Below the pieces are notes generated by a model. That model saw only the letters and a list, made by a program, of their open reading frames with translations, ran no database searches and was not told the origin of the DNA. 13,958 nucleotides of DNA from an uncultured Candidatus Melainabacteria bacterium. Lineage in GTDB: Bacteria; Cyanobacteriota; Vampirovibrionia; Gastranaerophilales; Gastranaerophilaceae. Each line of letters begins with the position of its first letter. The first letter of the stretch is position 1. Positions 5,402 through 11,804 of this stretch are shown one piece after another. Location: positions 1 through 13,958 of the forward strand of contig CAKUVB010000024.1 in assembly GCA_934693215.1 (NCBI GenBank), given 5' to 3'. A program made the translations under genes and the position numbers.

Positions 5402-6511
5402 ATGATTAGTGTTAGTAAAATACAACCAAAACTGTATGAATATTTGCGAGCAACTTCCAAAGCCAGTTTAGTACAAACTAAACCAATCAATACTGCTGGT
5501 GTTCAACTTAAAAATCTAAAACTTGATTGCGACAGATTTGAAAAACTTAAATATTCTAATACCGAAATTAAAAAAGCTTATAAAGAATATCAAAATAATC
5601 CGTATATAAACTACTATTTGCGAAAATCAGAACCGTTGTCTATAAAATCTAATCAAATTGTTAGTTGCCTAAAACAAGGAATCAGTCAATCTAAACCTAT
5701 ATCAGGAAAATTCTTTAGAGGAATTCAAGACTGCAAAGATGACCAAAATGTAGTAGAAAAACTTGTATTTAATAACAAAGGTTTCACATCGACTGCTCCT
5801 GAAATAAACAAAAGATATGCAGAAAGTTTCTACCAACCACAAAACGGTGTATTGATTGAATTTGATTTAAAAACTCCGACAAAAGGTTTCAAACCAAACG
5901 ATTATGAAGTTATATTTGATACAAATGCTTTTTCTTCTGATAAATATAACTTAGTAAAAATAAAAGATAGACATTATAAAGTTCTTGAAAAAACACCTTC
6001 AAGACCTGCAACAAAATTTACGCATTTTGATGAAGGAGGAACTATAGTATTCGGAGATTTTCCAAAAGATTATGTTCAAACAAAGATAGAAAAATTTGAG
6101 CCACAACCTACAATATTCAAAATAAACAAAATTAAAGGAAAAGGTAAAACTAAAACAAATACAATTCAAAACAATGAAATAAAAGAACTCTTACCGCATT
6201 ACCACATAGATTTGTTGCGTAGTAATGGAGCTAAAACTGGAACAAATGCAGTCCAAAGTGTTGTCGAAGAAAGTCTTAAAAACCATTTAACAAAAGGACG
6301 AGTAACACTAGATGCACAAGATATAGATAAAGTTGGTTCTCCTGCCGGATTCTACTACAAATTAGGGTTTCGATTTAGCAATCCTTCGATTAATGAAGAA
6401 TTCGCAACTTGGCTTAAAAATGGTGGAACAAGAGCAAACGCACCACAAACTACAGGATTTATGTTTTTACCAAAAGAAAATATAGAACATTGTTTAAATT
6501 ATGGTAAATAA
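5402..6511 (+). CDS. ADP-ribosyltransferase-like / GNAT-like fusion protein, putative effector
   Basis: A 369-residue protein with no signal peptide or membrane segment. Residues ~100-197 carry the R-S-E layout of arginine-type mono-ADP-ribosyltransferases: FFRG (Arg106), GFTSTA (127-132, the STS-type strand) and NDYEVIF (166-172), where E169 would be the catalytic Glu. The ExE motif reads Asp-Tyr-Glu, so the first acid is Asp rather than Glu. Residues ~265-326 resemble the core of a GNAT acetyltransferase: LLRSNGAKTGTNAVQ like the acetyl-CoA loop R-x-x-G-x-G/A, then RVTLDA, then SPAGFYYKLGF, the classic final helix-strand. The N-terminal ~95 residues are helical and unassigned. The first GNAT strands are not obvious, so the acetyltransferase half may be reduced. 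Shine-Dalgarno is weak (TAGGT). A GNAT fused to an ART domain is uncommon; both calls rest on motifs. Confidence 0.6.
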   Translation: MISVSKIQPKLYEYLRATSKASLVQTKPINTAGVQLKNLKLDCDRFEKLKYSNTEIKKAYKEYQNNPYINYYLRKSEPLSIKSNQIVSCLKQGISQSKPISGKFFRGIQDCKDDQNVVEKLVFNNKGFTSTAPEINKRYAESFYQPQNGVLIEFDLKTPTKGFKPNDYEVIFDTNAFSSDKYNLVKIKDRHYKVLEKTPSRPATKFTHFDEGGTIVFGDFPKDYVQTKIEKFEPQPTIFKINKIKGKGKTKTNTIQNNEIKELLPHYHIDLLRSNGAKTGTNAVQSVVEESLKNHLTKGRVTLDAQDIDKVGSPAGFYYKLGFRFSNPSINEEFATWLKNGGTRANAPQTTGFMFLPKENIEHCLNYGK

Positions 6512-6644
6512 AATTCCAAATTTTTATAACACCTGTTTTATTTTAGGTTATTTAAACTTGTAAATTCACAACTTATTTGTTGTTGATTCTACCCCAACAA
6601 AATTGTTTATTATAAAATATAACCAACAAGAGTAGGTGTTTAGT

Positions 6645-7715
6645 ATGCCTGAGGTTTTTAACAACAAGATTAATATTCTAAAAGCATTAGCTATTCTGAT
6701 TGTAGTTGCTGGGCATTTGGAATTTTCTCTGATTCCAATGTTTCCACCATATTCATTTCAGGTGATTTTATTTTTCTTTATTGCAGGAATACTGTATAAA
6801 GAAAATTATTCTTTTATAGAATTTACAAAGCGAAGATGTAAATCTCTTTTACTACCATATTTTTTGTATTCTTTTGCATATATAGGAATAACTAAAGCTC
6901 TAACACCTATGTTCGGTAAATTTTGGGGACTTCCAATTACTCTAAAAAATGAATTATTAATACCTTTTCTAACGGGGCATCAACTAGATTTGATATCCCC
7001 ACTATGGTTTGTTCCTTGTTTATTTATCACTCTTATCATATACAAACTGTTTTCATACCTAAAAATCAATAATATCCTAAAACTCGGATTATTTTTCTTG
7101 CTTTCTTTATGTGCAATACAACTGCAATCATATTCCGAAAACATTTATCTATTGTGGATATTAAGAACTATGTTTGCTCTATTTTTTGTTCACTTAGGAT
7201 ATATGTATAAAAATAACATTGAAGGCAAATATAACATTTTTTCATATAAAATATTGAGTTGTATGTTAATTCTACAATCTATCTTGTGGCTTACAAATAA
7301 AGATTTCACCGCACAAGATGGAGTAGGTCTACATTTTCTATTAGTATGGGGCAATTACAACAACTGGATTGTTCCGATTTTGACAAGTATAACAGGAATT
7401 TGGATTTGTTTATTCCTTGTAGAAAAGACATTTAACTTTATAAAAGATTGGAAATTCTTACAAAAAGTAGGACATAACACCTATCATATAATGGCTAATC
7501 ATCTATTAATCTTTAATTTAATAACATACTCATTCCTTACAATTAAAGGAATACCATTTGACATAAAAAACAACGCTGATATTTATTGGTTCTATTTCCC
7601 ACTAAAAACGACATATTTCTATTTTGTTATTGGTATTATAACAACAACATATATTGGCGAGATTTTAAAATATCTAAAAAATCAACTTGTTAAAATTTTC
7701 AAATTATCCATATAG
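6645..7715 (+). CDS. Integral membrane acyltransferase, acyltransferase_3 family
   Basis: Polytopic membrane enzyme of the family that O-acetylates or otherwise acylates cell-surface sugars (OafA/NodX/WecH relatives). The first segment has the family hallmark INILKALAILIVVAGHLEF with His24, followed by a second helix (LFFFIAGILY) and the loop FTKRRCKSLLLPYFLYS, typical of this fold. About ten hydrophobic helices follow across 356 residues. I chose ATG 6645 because AGAGTAGGTG sits just upstream at proper spacing; an in-frame GTG at 6636 lies inside that site. The MCE protein gene starts 52 bases downstream on the same strand, so they are probably cotranscribed. Substrate cannot be read from sequence; no sugar-synthesis genes are nearby. 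Confidence 0.85.
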   Translation: MPEVFNNKINILKALAILIVVAGHLEFSLIPMFPPYSFQVILFFFIAGILYKENYSFIEFTKRRCKSLLLPYFLYSFAYIGITKALTPMFGKFWGLPITLKNELLIPFLTGHQLDLISPLWFVPCLFITLIIYKLFSYLKINNILKLGLFFLLSLCAIQLQSYSENIYLLWILRTMFALFFVHLGYMYKNNIEGKYNIFSYKILSCMLILQSILWLTNKDFTAQDGVGLHFLLVWGNYNNWIVPILTSITGIWICLFLVEKTFNFIKDWKFLQKVGHNTYHIMANHLLIFNLITYSFLTIKGIPFDIKNNADIYWFYFPLKTTYFYFVIGIITTTYIGEILKYLKNQLVKIFKLSI

Positions 7716-7767
7716 ATATACCTAAAAAGACAATTACAAACTTATTAGTTTAACTGATATTACAATT

Positions 7768-8652
7768 ATGAAAAGAATTGTTATATTATTACTTATTTTA
7801 TTTTTTGTCCTTATGGGAATATTTATCTACAAACAACTTAGCTATACGCATATCGTTGTTCAGTTCAATGAATTACGTCCACACGAAAAGAATTTACCTG
7901 TTTATTACAAAGGCATAATTATAGGTAAAGCTGAAAAGAAAAAACACTCAAACGATTATCAACATACTTTGATGAAGGTTGTTCTTTATCCAAAAAATCT
8001 TCATTTGCCTATAAATACCGAAGTTGAATTAAGGCAAATTGTCAAAAACCGTAAGACAAAAGATTATCTTGAACTATTATATCCTGAAAATCCGTCCACT
8101 ACCTTGATATCAAACGGTACATACTTGAAAGGATATGCAACCGTTGGACTGGAAACCTTTACTCATAATCAAAGAATTGAAGATTTAGAGGTCATAAAAC
8201 AAAACTTGAGAAATTCCTCAGAAAATCTTAACTCCACAATCGAAGCCTTAGGTGGATTATTCATATTACTTCAAGATGTTGTAAACGAAAACCGAAGCAA
8301 TTTAAAAGGTACAACAAACAACATTCGCAAAATATCCTCTAACATAGATAATGCAAGTATAAAAGTAAACAATTCTATAAAACAAGAAGAATTAGAATCA
8401 ATTATGGGAACTATAAACCGTTCTTCTAACAATGTTGAACGTATAACCGAAAGCATTTATGATACTTCTAACGGTATAAATAAAAGTATCCCAAACATAT
8501 CCTCAACCATAAACGAAACCCAAAACTTGATAGCTAATACAAATGCTATTTCGTGTGGAATTCGACAAACACTTAGAAAACGATTTGGTGGACTACGCTT
8601 GGTTTTTGGACGTAGTATAAAAGAATCTAAATGTAGACCTTGTGGAAAATAA
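7768..8652 (+). CDS. MlaD/MCE-domain protein, membrane anchored
   Basis: A 294-residue protein of the MCE family, which forms hexameric lipid-transfer rings or tubes between membranes. Residues 4-20 are one hydrophobic N-terminal anchor. The MCE domain follows at ~27-125, with the characteristic LPVYYKGIIIGK (43-54), TEVELRQ (84-90), YLELLY (100-105) and a Gly-rich end (GTYLKGYATVG). Residues ~135-270 are Asn/Ser-rich with long helical, probably coiled-coil, stretches (IEDLEVIKQNLRNSSENLNS), as in other MlaD-type proteins. The tail has a basic RKRFGGLRLVFG segment and a Cys289-x2-Cys292 pair. No MlaE permease or MlaF ATPase gene is adjacent, so its ABC partners must be elsewhere if they exist. 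No strong Shine-Dalgarno is seen. It sits between an acyltransferase and a repair gene on the same strand. Confidence 0.8.
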   Translation: MKRIVILLLILFFVLMGIFIYKQLSYTHIVVQFNELRPHEKNLPVYYKGIIIGKAEKKKHSNDYQHTLMKVVLYPKNLHLPINTEVELRQIVKNRKTKDYLELLYPENPSTTLISNGTYLKGYATVGLETFTHNQRIEDLEVIKQNLRNSSENLNSTIEALGGLFILLQDVVNENRSNLKGTTNNIRKISSNIDNASIKVNNSIKQEELESIMGTINRSSNNVERITESIYDTSNGINKSIPNISSTINETQNLIANTNAISCGIRQTLRKRFGGLRLVFGRSIKESKCRPCGK

Positions 8653-8694
8653 TATCTTTCAATATGATATAATATCAATTGTTAGGATATAAAA

Positions 8695-9351
8695 ATGGAT
8701 ATACGAAAGAGATTAGAACAAGAAGCTGAAGAAAAATACAGACTTTTTTCATCAGCTTTAATTCCGAATATAGATAATGTATTAGGTGTCAGAATTCCCA
8801 AATTAAATAAATTAGCAAAAGAACTGTACAAAACAGACTGGAAGCCTTTATTAAACCAACCTTGTATTTATATGGAAGAAACTATGCTACAAGGAATATT
8901 AATTGCTAAATCTGAAGATTTAGAACTAATAAAACAATTCGTACCCAAAATAAATAATTGGGCAGTATGCGACAAGTTTTGTAACTCTCTAAAATGCGTA
9001 AGAAAAAATAAACAACTATATTGGAAACTTATTCAACCATACCTCAATTCAAACGATGAATTCTTAAACAGATTTGCACTTGTTATACTACTTGAATATT
9101 TTATTGAAAGAGATTACCTAAAAAATATTTTTGACATACTAAACGAATTTAACTCAAAAAAATATTATGCACAAATGGCTGCTGCGTGGTTGGTTTCAAT
9201 GTGTTTTGTAGAATATCCTACAGAAACAACAGAATTTTTGAAAACTACAAAACTTGATGATTGGACTTATAACAAATCTATTCAAAAAGTTATAGAGTCG
9301 TTAAAAGTCGATAAATCAACAAAACAAAAGCTTAAATTAATGAAGCGATAG
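8695..9351 (+). CDS. DNA alkylation repair protein, AlkD family
   Basis: A 218-residue all-helical HEAT-like protein of the DNA_alkylation family (AlkD of Bacillus is about 237 residues), glycosylases that remove alkylated purines such as 3-methyladenine and 7-methylguanine without base flipping. Visible markers: GVRIPKLNKLAK (31-42), the first repeat signature of the family; NNWAVCDKFC (87-96), where Trp89-x3-Asp93 matches the AlkD active-site pair Trp109/Asp113; and AAAWLVSM (162-169), where Trp165 sits at about the spacing of AlkD Trp187. Start at 8695 is supported by AGGA at 8684-8687. A TATAAT at 8668-8673 could be a -10 of its own, but no -35 fits. The last 20 bases overlap the end of the convergent Nudix gene. 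Confidence 0.8.
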   Translation: MDIRKRLEQEAEEKYRLFSSALIPNIDNVLGVRIPKLNKLAKELYKTDWKPLLNQPCIYMEETMLQGILIAKSEDLELIKQFVPKINNWAVCDKFCNSLKCVRKNKQLYWKLIQPYLNSNDEFLNRFALVILLEYFIERDYLKNIFDILNEFNSKKYYAQMAAAWLVSMCFVEYPTETTEFLKTTKLDDWTYNKSIQKVIESLKVDKSTKQKLKLMKR

Positions 9352-10102
9352 ACTTGTTCTTAAACAAGGTTATCATCTCATGAGTAAGGCTTATGCCGTC
9401 ATTTTTCAGTTCAATTTCTTCTGCCTTAAACCAATTAGCTTCTTCGAGCTCGGTTCTATCAAGTGTAATATCGCTATCTGAATCCAATTCTGCCCAAAAG
9501 CCCATTAATAAAGTTTCAGAAAAAGCCCAAGGCTGACTTTTGTAGAATTTGAGATTTTTAACTTTTAATCCGACTTCTTCCATTACCTCACGATGGACTG
9601 TTTCTTCTATAGTTTCACCAATTTCATTGTATCCTGCAATCAAGGAATAATGTTTATACTCACGACCATTGTATCTTGTAAGCAACAATTTATCTTTATT
9701 AATAACTCCAACTATTACTGCCGGACAAATTTTCGGATATATTTGAAGATGACATTTTGAACAATGCAACATTCTCTCTTTATCCGAATGTTCAAGTGGA
9801 GTACCACATTGACCACAAAATTTGTTACGCGAATACCAACGGTATATTTGATGTGCTGTTTCAAGGATAAATTTTGTAGTTTTCTCCTTATAATCGCTTA
9901 TAGGTACATATTCAGCATTAATTTCTTCCATTGATAAGAAATATTTTGTATCATCAATAGAGAACAGATACCTCACTGGGGTATTGCTAAAATCCGTTAT
10001 AGCAACAGTTTTGCCAACAAATGATAGAACACAATCACCTTTTGAAGGTTTAGTATTTTTATAATGATTATAAAAAACATGTGGTGCAATATCTTGTATC
10101 AT
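9332..10102 (-). CDS. nudC: NADH pyrophosphatase (NAD+ diphosphatase), NudC type
   Basis: A 256-residue Nudix hydrolase that splits NAD(H) to NMN(H) and AMP; family members also remove NAD caps from RNA 5' ends. The order is complete: an N-terminal domain, then a zinc ribbon with Cys96-x2-Cys99 and Cys114-x2-Cys117, the linking strand IYPKICPAVIV, the Nudix box from Gly157 through Glu163 to REVMEEVGL (171-179), and just after it the NudC hallmark SQPWAF (189-194; usually SQPWPFP). Length matches E. coli NudC. Upstream there is no good Shine-Dalgarno, so the ATG at 10102 is chosen on length and family fit. Its 3' end overlaps the AlkD-type gene by 20 bases tail to tail, and its start is ~35 bases from the divergent metal-inducible promoter. 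Confidence 0.9.
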   Translation of the reverse strand: MIQDIAPHVFYNHYKNTKPSKGDCVLSFVGKTVAITDFSNTPVRYLFSIDDTKYFLSMEEINAEYVPISDYKEKTTKFILETAHQIYRWYSRNKFCGQCGTPLEHSDKERMLHCSKCHLQIYPKICPAVIVGVINKDKLLLTRYNGREYKHYSLIAGYNEIGETIEETVHREVMEEVGLKVKNLKFYKSQPWAFSETLLMGFWAELDSDSDITLDRTELEEANWFKAEEIELKNDGISLTHEMITLFKNKSIASLI

Positions 10103-10137
10103 AACAACATTATACCAAAAACTTTTATTTTAACCTC

Positions 10138-10168
10138 TTGACAAAAAATCAAAAGGGGTTATTATATT
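10138..10168 (+). promoter_or_regulatory. Promoter of the metallothionein-like gene
   Basis: Consensus -35 TTGACA (10138-10143) with TATATT (10163-10168) as the best -10. The spacer is 19 bases, longer than the optimum of 17. The transcript would start inside the adjacent operator dyad. TATAGT at 10186-10191 is an alternative -10 but has no matching -35. Confidence 0.55.
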
Positions 10169-10169
10169 A

Positions 10170-10190
10170 CTAGACCCCCGTAGGGTATAG
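10170..10190 (+). promoter_or_regulatory. CsoR/RcnR-type operator
   Basis: Dyad CTAGACCC-N5-GGGTATAG (10170-10177 and 10183-10190; 7 of 8 positions symmetric), with a C tract on one side, a G tract on the other and A/T-rich ends, the layout of operators bound by CsoR/RcnR-family repressors. It covers the expected transcription start of the metallothionein-like gene, so binding of the apo-repressor would block it. A repressor of this family is encoded at 11387-11656. No second copy is seen in front of the regulator gene. Confidence 0.6.
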
Positions 10191-10208
10191 TAATAAAAGG
10201 AGAACCTT

Positions 10209-10484
10209 ATGAAAAAATTAGCGATTGGATTATTTGCTCTTTCTCTTATGTTTGCAACTGTAGGGTTTGCAAACGCGGCAACAACTACAGACCAATGTAC
10301 ATGCGGTTGTCAAAAAAAATGTGATTGCCATTGTTGTAGAAAAGGCGATTGTAAATGTGGTACAGATTGTAAATGCCACAACCCTAAATGTACCTGCAAA
10401 GACTGTAAATGTACATGTCCAGCTTGTCAAAAATCACACGAAAGTTTTATAAAAAAATTCATTAAATGTGATTGTGAAAAATAA
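10209..10484 (+). CDS. Exported cysteine-rich, metallothionein-like protein
   Basis: A 91-residue protein with a clean Sec signal peptide (KK, hydrophobic core, ANA cleavage site after residue 23). The mature part of ~68 residues holds 19 Cys in C-x-C, C-x2-C and CC patterns between 30 and 89, plus His41, His57 and His77 and many Lys/Asp: the composition of a metallothionein. It is not a clear match to the BmtA/SmtA fold, and it lacks a lipobox at the signal cleavage site. Placement behind a CsoR-type operator and ahead of a DmeF-like exporter supports metal binding outside the cytoplasm, for example scavenging or buffering exported metal. Strong AAGGAGA site (10197-10203). A hairpin separates it from the exporter gene. 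The particular metal cannot be read from the sequence. Confidence 0.75.
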   Translation: MKKLAIGLFALSLMFATVGFANAATTTDQCTCGCQKKCDCHCCRKGDCKCGTDCKCHNPKCTCKDCKCTCPACQKSHESFIKKFIKCDCEK

Positions 10485-10490
10485 CTACGT

Positions 10491-10515
10491 AATATGGGGC
10501 ATTTTGCCCCATATT
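10491..10515 (+). terminator. Hairpin between metallothionein-like and exporter genes (weak terminator or processing site)
   Basis: Perfect 10-bp inverted repeat AATATGGGGC (10491-10500) / GCCCCATATT (10506-10515), loop of five. Only a poor T tract (TATTGG) follows, so read-through into the downstream gene is likely. The hairpin could stabilise the upstream mRNA and give unequal expression of the two genes. Confidence 0.6.
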
Positions 10516-10545
10516 TATTGGTAAAAATTTCGGAGGAGTATCAAA

Positions 10546-11394
10546 ATGACAGACCAATCACGAGAAAAAAGAACATTATTAGTTATTATTCTAACCCTAA
10601 TTACAATGTTTATTGAGATTGTAATCGGTTATATTACACACTCAATGGCTTTATTCGCTGATGGTTGGCACATGGGAACACATGCTTTTGCTCTCTCTAT
10701 AACATTTATAACTTATGTTTTGATAAGAAAATTAAAATTTTCTGATAAATTTGCTTTTGGTACTGGTAAATTCAGTACATTATCAGGATTTGCAAGTTCA
10801 ATCCTACTTGGTTTAACAGGTATTTTAATCATATTTGAATCAATTGATAGAATATTTAACCCCCTAAATATTTGTTTTAACGAAGCTATTATTATTGCGA
10901 TTATAGGCTTAATTGTAAACAGCGTATGTATTCTTATTATGGGAGGTCATCAACATCATATTGGACACAAACACAACCATGAACACGAAGATTACAATTT
11001 TAAATCAGCATATATGCACATATTGGCAGATGCAATGACTTCTGTTTTTGCAATATCTGCACTATTTGCAGGTAAATATCTGGGTTGGATTGCCCTTGAC
11101 CCTATCGTTGGATTTTTAGGCGGTACAGTTATTTGTATTTGGGCATACAACCTAATCAAATCAACAACTGCAATACTTATTGATACCGAAAACAAATCTA
11201 TTAAAAACAAAATCATTGAAAGTTTAAAAAACGATATTGAATTCAACGAACTTCTTGTTTGGAACACATCTGAAGATAAAGTTTCAATAGTTGGAAAATA
11301 TAAAACTATTACAGAAATAAAAGAATCAGAAATTGAAACAAAAATTAAAACAATAACTAACTTCGACAAATTGATTTTAGCAAAAATTACTTAA
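10546..11394 (+). CDS. dmeF: Cation diffusion facilitator, DmeF-like divalent metal exporter
   Basis: A 282-residue six-helix antiporter of the CDF family that exports divalent metals in exchange for protons. TM2 carries FADGWHMGTHAFAL (Asp39, His42, His46), the DGWHM..H signature of the DmeF group associated with Co/Ni. TM5 carries His158-x3-Asp162 (MHILADAMTS), and Asn125 is in the conserved G-x2-VN of TM4. The loop between TM4 and TM5 is His-rich (seven His between 135 and 147), a usual metal-collecting feature. A reduced C-terminal cytoplasmic domain follows. Strong CGGAGGAG site upstream. It is 61 bases behind the metallothionein-like gene and probably shares its operator. DmeF is often paired with DmeR, a CsoR/RcnR-family repressor, and such a regulator converges here with an 8-base overlap. 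Confidence 0.85.
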   Translation: MTDQSREKRTLLVIILTLITMFIEIVIGYITHSMALFADGWHMGTHAFALSITFITYVLIRKLKFSDKFAFGTGKFSTLSGFASSILLGLTGILIIFESIDRIFNPLNICFNEAIIIAIIGLIVNSVCILIMGGHQHHIGHKHNHEHEDYNFKSAYMHILADAMTSVFAISALFAGKYLGWIALDPIVGFLGGTVICIWAYNLIKSTTAILIDTENKSIKNKIIESLKNDIEFNELLVWNTSEDKVSIVGKYKTITEIKESEIETKIKTITNFDKLILAKIT

Positions 11395-11656
11395 GCACTT
11401 TGTTCAACAAAGTAATAAATTCATTAATTTTTTCTTCTTTATCTTTAGGGTTGTCATGTTCAAAAGACTCTTTTACACAATGAGAAAGGTGAGATGAAAG
11501 AATCTCTATATTAACCTTCTTCAATATTGACTGTGCGGCAGAAATTTGATAACTAACATCTACACAATCTCTATCTTCTTCTATCATCTTTATAATACCA
11601 TCTATCTGCCCACGAGCCGTTTTTAGTAATCTCGAAACATTTTTATGATCGTGCAT
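11387..11656 (-). CDS. CsoR/RcnR-family metal-sensing repressor (DmeR-like)
   Basis: An 89-residue all-helical repressor of the DUF156 family. It binds G/C-tract dyads as apo-protein and lets go on binding metal. The match to CsoR is clear: ARGQIDGIIKMIEEDRDC aligns with ..EGQVRGIARMVEEDRYC. The metal ligands Cys31, His56 and Cys60 have the same spacing (25 and 4) as CsoR Cys36/His61/Cys65. His2 and His4 at the N-terminus could add a fourth ligand, as in RcnR or InrS, which would shift preference toward Ni/Co. Start is supported by CGGAGAA. Its promoter is at 11757-11785, and a terminator-like hairpin lies between. It overlaps the CDF gene end by 8 bases. Likely target: the operator at 10170-10190. 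The metal is not decided by sequence alone. Confidence 0.88.
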   Translation of the reverse strand: MHDHKNVSRLLKTARGQIDGIIKMIEEDRDCVDVSYQISAAQSILKKVNIEILSSHLSHCVKESFEHDNPKDKEEKINEFITLLNKVLK

Positions 11657-11687
11657 TCTATTCTCCGTTTTGTTAGCTTAAATTTCC

Positions 11688-11719
11688 GTAAAAAAAACAG
11701 GTAGGATAACCTTCCTGTT
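11688..11719 (-). terminator. Terminator-like hairpin in the leader of the CsoR-family gene
   Basis: Arms 11696-11705 (AACAGGTAGG) and 11710-11719 (CCTTCCTGTT) pair with one mismatch around a 4-base loop. Read on the minus strand the hairpin is followed by about eight T. It lies 86 bases after the prepilin peptidase stop, so it can end that operon, but it also lies downstream of the promoter at 11757-11785 and only ~30 bases before the CsoR-family start codon. Confidence 0.7.
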
Positions 11720-11756
11720 AAGATTTTACACTAGCCGAAATATAAATAGCATGTTT

Positions 11757-11785
11757 ATTATAGTCATTTTTTTAAGAATTGACAA
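11757..11785 (-). promoter_or_regulatory. Promoter of the CsoR-family regulator gene
   Basis: On the minus strand, TTGTCA (11780-11785), exactly 17 bases, then a perfect TATAAT (11757-11762). The transcript would start near 11750, giving a leader of about 94 bases that contains the hairpin at 11696-11719. No G/C-tract CsoR-type dyad is visible here, so autoregulation is not apparent. Confidence 0.65.
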
Positions 11786-11804
11786 GAGCTATACTCTATT
11801 TATC

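Noticed and set aside
6530..6560. Possible terminator after the ART/GNAT gene
   Set aside because: The pairing ACCT/AGGT is only four to five bases with a long AT loop and no proper T tract.
10230..10452. Additional open frames on both strands across the Cys-rich gene
   Set aside because: They exist because the repetitive TGT/TGC-rich codons lack stops in other frames; only the frame with signal peptide and ribosome-binding site makes sense.
10992..11369. 125-codon minus-strand open frame inside the CDF exporter gene
   Set aside because: It is antisense to a well-conserved transporter, with no ribosome-binding site and a composition that mirrors the coding strand.
11779..11784. Plus-strand TTGACA that could be a -35 element
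   Set aside because: No suitable -10 at 16-18 bases and no plus-strand gene follows; the same bases serve the minus-strand TTGTCA of the regulator promoter.
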